Position numbers and translations under genes: made by a program
Shown: positions 59,236-64,000 of the stretch, in pieces
Numbering within the stretch: position 1 is the stretch's first letter
How the letters are laid out: every line of letters begins with the position of its first letter
Origin: CBDDBX01 sp965225955
Lineage (GTDB): Bacteria; Acidobacteriota; Aminicenantia; UBA2199
Direction: 5' to 3'
NCBI GenBank assembly: GCA_965225955.1
Contig: CBDDBX010000014.1
Coordinates: 124,001-188,000 of the forward strand
Length of the DNA stretch: 64,000 nucleotides
Notes under the pieces: model-generated
What the model saw: only the letters and a program-made list of their open reading frames with translations
Told to the model about the DNA's origin: nothing
Databases searched by the model: none

Positions 59236-60153
59236 CTATCTCCCTTTCCGGTAATTAACAGGGCTTGCTGCAAAGGTTAATCCAGCTTCATTTGCAGCTA
59301 TAGTAGCATCAGTAAGCTCTTTTGCAAGTTTAACCATGCTTCTTGTATCAGTAGGTTCCTTTATACCGTCAATATCAATGTTGTGTTTTTTTCTGAGCCA
59401 GCTGTAGTGTTTCCACAGACTCTGTTTTATCTTGCGGATATCAGAAGGCTGCCTCAGAATATTCATTATTTCAGTTTTAAGATCCTGGCTCTTCTCAATA
59501 AGAGCTTCATTGGATGCATCAGCCAGTTCCCTGCCTATAGAGTCAGCCTCTTTTCTATTTACCTCCTGACATATGAATTTAACTTTATGCCAGGCATCAT
59601 ATATTTCAGATGGATTATCAAAGGCCTGCTGATCCATCCACAGGAATGCAACAAGCCTTCTTCTCCAGTCCCACCACTTTACCGGACTCTGAAGATCAAT
59701 TGAGGGTATAAGAAAGATCTGCTCTTTAAGAAGAAGTGAACCGAAAATTCCAGGAGGTTTTCCCAGTCTTCTGTTTTTCAGAGTTGTTCTGTAGACTCCA
59801 CAGGAGGGACTTCCTTCCATATATATGAAAACTTTTACCCCTGCAGATTTTATAGTATCAAGACAGGCATTTGCTCCTCTTTTCAGTTCCTGAGTAAGTC
59901 TTGAATTATTCCTGCTTTTAACATCCGCATTGCCAGCCCAGAAGTCGTCTCCGTTTCCACCGGCAAGCCTTATTGGGTTGCGGGGGACTCCAAGTCCAGC
60001 CATTACTTCAGGACATACAGGATGCCAGATAAATTCACTCTTATCTCTGTTAAGCATTCCTGCATAATCCCATCCCTTTGCATTGTATCTGCATTTACAG
60101 CCGTATTGGCAGGCAGATATCCCTATATGTATTGGTTCAGTTAGTTGAGTCAA
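59236..60153 (-). CDS. DUF523 (TudS-like) protein with C-terminal extension
   Basis: The first ~150 residues match DUF523, the family of 2-thiouracil desulfidase TudS, which holds a [4Fe-4S] cluster on three cysteines. Candidate ligands are in HIGISACQYGCKCRYN, HPVCPEVMAGLGVPR and GSPSCGVYR. The remaining ~150 residues, including WWDWRRRLVAFLWMDQQAFD and a helical tail, are not a domain I recognise and are longer than typical single-domain DUF523 proteins. It overlaps the lipocalin gene by 17 bases. A sulfur-removing reaction is suggested by family only. Confidence 0.8.
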   Translation of the reverse strand: MTQLTEPIHIGISACQYGCKCRYNAKGWDYAGMLNRDKSEFIWHPVCPEVMAGLGVPRNPIRLAGGNGDDFWAGNADVKSRNNSRLTQELKRGANACLDTIKSAGVKVFIYMEGSPSCGVYRTTLKNRRLGKPPGIFGSLLLKEQIFLIPSIDLQSPVKWWDWRRRLVAFLWMDQQAFDNPSEIYDAWHKVKFICQEVNRKEADSIGRELADASNEALIEKSQDLKTEIMNILRQPSDIRKIKQSLWKHYSWLRKKHNIDIDGIKEPTDTRSMVKLAKELTDATIAANEAGLTFAASPVNYRKGR

Positions 60154-60679
60154 TATTCTTCTCCTGAGAAATTTTCATTATACTACTCCTATTAAAACCA
60201 TCTTTAACAGCGATGTCAATTAATCTATTATAAAGAGCATCATTCATTACCGGTTTTCTGCACAGAATCCATAGATATTTATGGGATGTAGATCTTACGA
60301 CTGCCCAGTTGTAGTTTTCTGCATCATAAGCCAGAATAATGTAGTCAGCATAGAAGGGCCTGAAGAAGCTGACTCTTAAAATGTTGGGTATATCAGAATA
60401 TTTGAGTTTTGCTACAGCCTTTGCCTCTTTCCACTTCTGCTTTGATGTGATAAAGCCTCTGTTAACAACTCTGATGGTTTTACCTTCAATAGTATACTGC
60501 GCCGTAACATCTGTCATCCCTTTTTCAAAAGAGTTTTCTATACGACTTATTTCATACCATTTGCCAGTATATCGGGAGAGATCAAACTCTTTGAGAGTGT
60601 ACTTTTCAGACTCAGCTCTTTTCATGCCACTGCAACCTGATATTATAAAAAGAAAGGGGATTATCCATAAAATTCTCAT
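60137..60679 (-). CDS. Blc-type outer-membrane lipoprotein lipocalin
   Basis: A 180-aa lipocalin. The lipobox IISGC-S follows a hydrophobic signal. The lipocalin signature is LSRYTGKWYEISRIENSFEK (G-x-W), then TAQYTIEGKTIRVVNRGF and YADYIILAYDAENYNWAVV, followed by the typical SHKYLWILCRKPV. Bacterial Blc proteins bind fatty acids or lysophospholipids at the envelope. Its gene precedes and overlaps the DUF523 gene, suggesting a shared transcript. Confidence 0.92.
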   Translation of the reverse strand: MRILWIIPFLFIISGCSGMKRAESEKYTLKEFDLSRYTGKWYEISRIENSFEKGMTDVTAQYTIEGKTIRVVNRGFITSKQKWKEAKAVAKLKYSDIPNILRVSFFRPFYADYIILAYDAENYNWAVVRSTSHKYLWILCRKPVMNDALYNRLIDIAVKDGFNRSSIMKISQEKNIDSTN

Positions 60680-60786
60680 CTATGGATGTGTATATATTTA
60701 TGGTTTTTTTCAACGATTAAATTGGAACATTAAGGTGTGCAGAGGGACAGACAGGTCACTCTGCTTCATATAGTTAAAATAGACTG

Positions 60787-63339
60787 TTATTCATCTTTTA
60801 TGCATTTAACCGGATCAGAGGTGGCAGCAGAGAATGTGTGATAACTTACTGTAACTCCTCCTATAACAAGAGCTATAAACAGTGCTGAAATGAATGATGC
60901 ATAAGATAGAGATGTTCTGTATGCATAACTGCCCAGCCATAAATCTATGAAATAGTAACCAGGAATCCAGGCTATTATATTTGATATAGCAATGAGGATA
61001 ATAAACTCCCTTGTAAGGTTGAAAACCAGATTCTGTATTTTGGCTCCCAGAACTTTTCTGATACCTATCTCCCTGATTCTTCTTCTGGCTGTGAAGGCAG
61101 ATAAACCAAAAAGCCCAAGTGCTGAAGTCAGTACTGCAAGTATGGAGAATATTTCTATTAATCTACCTGTTTTCTGCTCATTCCTGTAGAGTCGGTTTAA
61201 TCTGTCGTCCAGGAATGCGAATACAAATGGTGAATCCGGCGTGATACTGTTGAATTTTTCTTTAATTGAATTTATTGCACTGGTTATATTACCGGGATTG
61301 ATTCTGATGAACAGATAGTTTGCTATTCTACCTTTGTCAAATCTTATGATAACCGGGCTTATATCTGTGGATAGAGGCTTAAAATGGAAATCTTTTACAA
61401 CTCCTGTGATAATTCTATCTTTACCCCATAAATTAAGTTTTTTACCAACAGGATTCTGAAGTCCCATCTCTTTTACTGCTTTCTGGTTAATAAGTATTGC
61501 ATTAGCAGGGGATGAAGAGGTGAAATCATTTCCTTCAATAACCTGTATGTCCATTGTTTTCAGATATAACTCATCAGTTGCCATTGTATTAAATTTCAAT
61601 TTTCGTTTATCTGTTTTACCTTCCCACCTGTTAATCATGGTGAAGTTGCCCATATTCACAGGTATAGAACTTGATGATGCACAAACCTTTACCTGAGGCA
61701 GTGCAGTTATTGCTGTTCTGAAAGCCATTGCGCTGCCATTATCTCTACGGTTTATTTTTATATACAGGAGGTTTTCTTTATTAAATCCCAGCTCTTTATT
61801 TTTAATGAACTCCAATTGGTTACTTATGTTTATTGTTGATATTATCAGAGTTGCAGAAATACTGAACTGAACAACAATGAGAACTTTTCTGATTCCTCCT
61901 CCCTTCATCCATGAAGATGTGCTTACTCTCAGAGATTGAGAGGGCTTAATTGAAGAGAGACTGAAAGCGGGATAGCTGCTTGAAATAGCTGCTGTAATTA
62001 CAACTATAAAAGACTGAACAAGCATGTATTCAGGGTTTAAAAGAATGGCAAAAGAGAACTCTTTACCCGTAAAGTTACTGAAGAAGGGAAGTATTATGGA
62101 AGTAAGAAAAAGAGCTGCCGTATATGATAAGAGTACAAGAATAAGTGATTCCGTAAAAATCTGATATATGAGTCTCTTTCTGCCGGCTCCAAGTATTTTC
62201 CTTATACCTATCTCTTTTTCTCTGAGAGCTGAACCTGCTGTTGTAAGATTAATGAAGTTGATGCAGGCTATCATAAGTATCATGGTACCAATTATTGAGA
62301 AGAGGTATATGTAGGTAATATTACCTTCTCCATTATCAGGATTAAGGTGAATCTGTTTCAGAGGTACGACTTTAAATTCTGTTTTAGCTTCTTCAAAGTT
62401 CTTTATGAAGTTCTTTATTTTCTTCTGAAGAGTACTGAAATCTGCAGACTCTTTTATCATTCCATAGGTGTAAAAATCATATCTTCCCCAGGTGTGATCT
62501 GTATTACCAAATATTGAGTTACATTCAAAATTCAGCAAACAATCAAAATTGAGACTGGTATTATGGGGGAGGTTCTTTATTATTCCGGTTACTTTAAATG
62601 AGTGTCTGCCATTTATAGTTATGGTTTTACCCAGGGGATTTTCTTTACCAAAATATTTTGTAGCCAGTTTCCTTGTAAGAAGTATTGAGTTAAGATCTAT
62701 GAAAGCAGTTTCAGCAGAACCATTTTCAAACTCTATATCGAATACATCGAATATACCAGGAGTTGTAAGAACTATGTTGTCTTCATAAAATTTCCTGTTT
62801 CTGTATGACAATGTTGAATTATAAATTCTGTTCATTGTTACAGTCTTTTCAACTTCAGCAAAACTCTTTACCATTTCAGGTCCCAATCGTGCCGGGGTTG
62901 CTGACCATACAGCTCTTTTTCCTGCAAATTTCATGACTGAATCTATTCTGAATATTCTGTCGCTGTTTTTATGGAAATTATCGTAATTTAATTCATCTAC
63001 AGACCATAGCATTATAAGCATTGCACAGACTAATCCTATGGTAAGACCGGTGATATTGAGAATGTTGGTGATTTTATTTCTTATAAGATTTCTCAGAGCA
63101 GTTCTGAAATAGTTTTTCCACATTATTAAACTCCATAATATTCTGGTTCCCACAAAAGATGGAATAGATCTGATAAGTTGCTGTCTGTACCATTTTCTGG
63201 CTTCTCTGATTCCTTTTTCTTTTGCTGTTTCATTAAAGATCTCTTCAAAATCCCCGAGGATCTCAAAATTGCTATCTTTATCTGTAAAAAACTTCAGCAG
63301 AAAGCTGACTATCAGACCAGGTTTTGCTCTACTACTCAT
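60787..63339 (-). CDS. FtsX/MacB-type ABC transporter permease with N-terminal prefix domain
   Basis: An 850-aa membrane protein with the layout of Bacteroidota/Acidobacteria-type permeases: a cytoplasmic prefix (about 1-70, ILGDFEEIFNETAKEKG and ARKWYRQQL), the MacB-type first half (YFRTALRNLIRNKITNILNI, one TM, a large extracytoplasmic domain, then three TM helices ending at REKEIGIRKILGAGRKRLIY), and a second MacB half (about 490-850) ending RRRIREIGIRKVLGAKIQNL and further TM helices. No ATPase gene is beside it. It overlaps the PadR regulator by eight bases, the usual pairing. Confidence 0.9.
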   Translation of the reverse strand: MSSRAKPGLIVSFLLKFFTDKDSNFEILGDFEEIFNETAKEKGIREARKWYRQQLIRSIPSFVGTRILWSLIMWKNYFRTALRNLIRNKITNILNITGLTIGLVCAMLIMLWSVDELNYDNFHKNSDRIFRIDSVMKFAGKRAVWSATPARLGPEMVKSFAEVEKTVTMNRIYNSTLSYRNRKFYEDNIVLTTPGIFDVFDIEFENGSAETAFIDLNSILLTRKLATKYFGKENPLGKTITINGRHSFKVTGIIKNLPHNTSLNFDCLLNFECNSIFGNTDHTWGRYDFYTYGMIKESADFSTLQKKIKNFIKNFEEAKTEFKVVPLKQIHLNPDNGEGNITYIYLFSIIGTMILMIACINFINLTTAGSALREKEIGIRKILGAGRKRLIYQIFTESLILVLLSYTAALFLTSIILPFFSNFTGKEFSFAILLNPEYMLVQSFIVVITAAISSSYPAFSLSSIKPSQSLRVSTSSWMKGGGIRKVLIVVQFSISATLIISTINISNQLEFIKNKELGFNKENLLYIKINRRDNGSAMAFRTAITALPQVKVCASSSSIPVNMGNFTMINRWEGKTDKRKLKFNTMATDELYLKTMDIQVIEGNDFTSSSPANAILINQKAVKEMGLQNPVGKKLNLWGKDRIITGVVKDFHFKPLSTDISPVIIRFDKGRIANYLFIRINPGNITSAINSIKEKFNSITPDSPFVFAFLDDRLNRLYRNEQKTGRLIEIFSILAVLTSALGLFGLSAFTARRRIREIGIRKVLGAKIQNLVFNLTREFIILIAISNIIAWIPGYYFIDLWLGSYAYRTSLSYASFISALFIALVIGGVTVSYHTFSAATSDPVKCIKDE

Positions 63340-63664
63340 CAGATTTTATAAAAGCTCTTTCAGGAATAGTGTTCCAGATAGAAGATTGTAAAGCCCTGAC
63401 ATTTGCAAGAGCCTCAACTCCTCTTTCAGATAAGGTGTAGAAAACTCTGCTTCTTCCACCACGTTCAGGTGTTGGTTCACTTTTCTCTTTTTTCACCAGA
63501 TCTTTTTTATATAGCTGGTCAAGAGTGAAATAGAGAGAACCCATTGTGTAGTCTTTACATGTGATTTCTGATACTTCACGATTAATTGTGACTCCATATG
63601 CATTATCTTTTAGTTTCCATATGGCAATCAGGATTGTTTCTTCAAGTCTTGTAATGTAGTTCAT
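63332..63664 (-). CDS. PadR-family transcriptional regulator
   Basis: A 110-aa winged helix-turn-helix repressor of the PadR family, whose members respond to phenolics or envelope stress. The core is ETILIAIWKLKDNAYGVTI, TMGSLYFTLDQLYKKDLV and GGRSRVFYTLSERG. Start ATG 63664 (MNYITRLEE) follows GGGAG six bases upstream; the frame extends five codons further. It heads the permease operon and its own promoter carries palindromes, so autorepression is likely. Confidence 0.92.
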   Translation of the reverse strand: MNYITRLEETILIAIWKLKDNAYGVTINREVSEITCKDYTMGSLYFTLDQLYKKDLVKKEKSEPTPERGGRSRVFYTLSERGVEALANVRALQSSIWNTIPERAFIKSDE

Positions 63665-63683
63665 CACTGTCTCCCGCAATTAC

Positions 63684-63743
63684 TATTGTATTCTAATATA
63701 TATAAAATATGGTTGTCAAGAAACTTTTTATTGTAATACAATA
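63684..63743 (-). promoter_or_regulatory. PadR promoter with paired operator-like palindromes
   Basis: Minus strand: TTGACA (63719-63714), 18-bp spacer, TAGAAT (63695-63690). TATTGTA-A-TACAATA (63729-63743) is a near-perfect 15-bp palindrome upstream of the -35, and a second, diverged copy (TATTGTA-T-TCTAATA, 63684-63698) covers the -10. Two matching sites 45 bp apart suit a dimeric repressor such as the PadR product. Confidence 0.6.
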
Positions 63744-63790
63744 GAAATAGAAAAATTTTAAGATCTGCTAACCTGTAAGCTGGAGGATTT

Positions 63791-63828
63791 ACCGGCCCGA
63801 AGCAGGTTCAGGAAAGCTTCGGACCGGT
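63791..63828. terminator. 13-bp inverted repeat, possible terminator of the ALDH gene
   Basis: ACCGGCCCGAAGC and GCTTCGGACCGGT pair with one mismatch around a 12-base loop, between the aldehyde dehydrogenase stop (63855) and the PadR operators. There is no T tract on either side, so termination would be weak or factor-assisted. Confidence 0.5.
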
Positions 63829-63854
63829 GTCACAAGGTTTATCAGATCTAATTT

Positions 63855-64000
63855 TTAATCAAGTTTAAAAGTTATACCCTGAGCAAGGGGCAGGGTATTG
63901 CCCCAGTTAATTGTGTTGGTCTGTCTTCTCATGTAGATTTTCCAGGAATCACTACCGGATTCTCTACCACCACCGGTATCTTTCTCGCCTCCAAAGGCAC
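63855..64000 (-). CDS. Aldehyde dehydrogenase, ALDH7 / piperideine-6-carboxylate dehydrogenase-like (C-terminus, partial)
   Basis: Only the last 47 residues are in the window; the rest lies to the right. They read AFGGEKDTGGGRESGSDSWK then IYMRRQTNTINWGNTLPLAQ and GITFKLD. The RESGSDSWKxYMRRQTNTIN block and the ending PLAQGIxF are characteristic of ALDH7 (antiquitin) and bacterial AmaB, which oxidise alpha-aminoadipic semialdehyde in lysine degradation. The frame and stop were worked out directly from the sequence. The substrate assignment is from family only. Confidence 0.85.
   Translation of the reverse strand, partial: AFGGEKDTGGGRESGSDSWKIYMRRQTNTINWGNTLPLAQGITFKLD

Overview
The window is AT-rich (near 40% G+C by eye), densely coded chromosomal DNA of a Gram-negative, probably free-living bacterium. 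An outer membrane is indicated by LptB, a heptose-phosphate kinase, a TonB-dependent receptor, an Omp85-type barrel, lipoproteins and alanine racemase. HPr kinase and a regulatory PTS chain next to rpoN, a long-form HPF, a stand-alone ribB under an FMN riboswitch, and XseA/XseB together point most readily to a spirochaete (Spirochaeta/Oceanispirochaeta-like). That placement is an inference, not proof.

Layout. 1-4260 (minus strand): a two-component system (receiver cut by the window edge; PDZ/multi-TM/GAF/PAS histidine kinase), a small exported protein overlapping the kinase gene, and dGTPase. 4340-17237 (plus): Trm112-like protein and heptose kinase, then the long block lptB-rpoN-hpf-ptsN-hprK-EIIA(Man)-ptsH-ptsI-tex-S1 protein-DEAD helicase. 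This couples LPS export, sigma-54, ribosome hibernation, a PTS without any permease, and RNA metabolism. 17287-20083: exported BamE-like protein, HAD hydrolase, NeuB-family synthase. 20084-27672: a structured leader followed by three tandem paralogous exported beta-propeller-like proteins, a small beta-barrel and a subtilisin-like protease, closed by a hairpin. 27697-31148: pentapeptide-repeat protein, a hemerythrin lacking one iron ligand, FMN riboswitch-ribB, iron-type alcohol dehydrogenase. 31184-39647: S37-like peptidase, Omp85-like barrel, alr, MscS channel, hotdog thioesterase, small CPIC membrane protein and TonB receptor. 39762-45172: large HEAT-like protein, a CaCA exchanger that appears to lack any ATG/GTG/TTG start, xseA (with an extra N-terminal domain) and xseB.

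45325-53418 holds a protein with seven STVNG repeats and then an amino-sugar module: SSS symporter, GH20 hexosaminidase, nagB, a PIG-L deacetylase and a ROK-like kinase. No nagA is present in the cluster. 53673-56384 holds an HcnA/HcnB-like iron-sulfur/FAD pair, an SpsF-like cytidylyltransferase and an MTH1187-type thiamine-binding protein.

56457-59227 is the most accessory-looking part. A tRNA-Asn gene is followed by two ~206-bp direct repeats that begin inside the tRNA 3' end. Between them lies a stand-alone HsdR-N-like nuclease, and beyond them a protein made only of three NUMOD1-like DNA-binding repeats. The window ends on the minus strand with a DUF523/TudS-like protein, a Blc lipocalin, an FtsX-type permease with its PadR regulator and apparent operators, and the C-terminus of an ALDH7-type dehydrogenase. 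I found no CRISPR array, rRNA, transposase or integrase.
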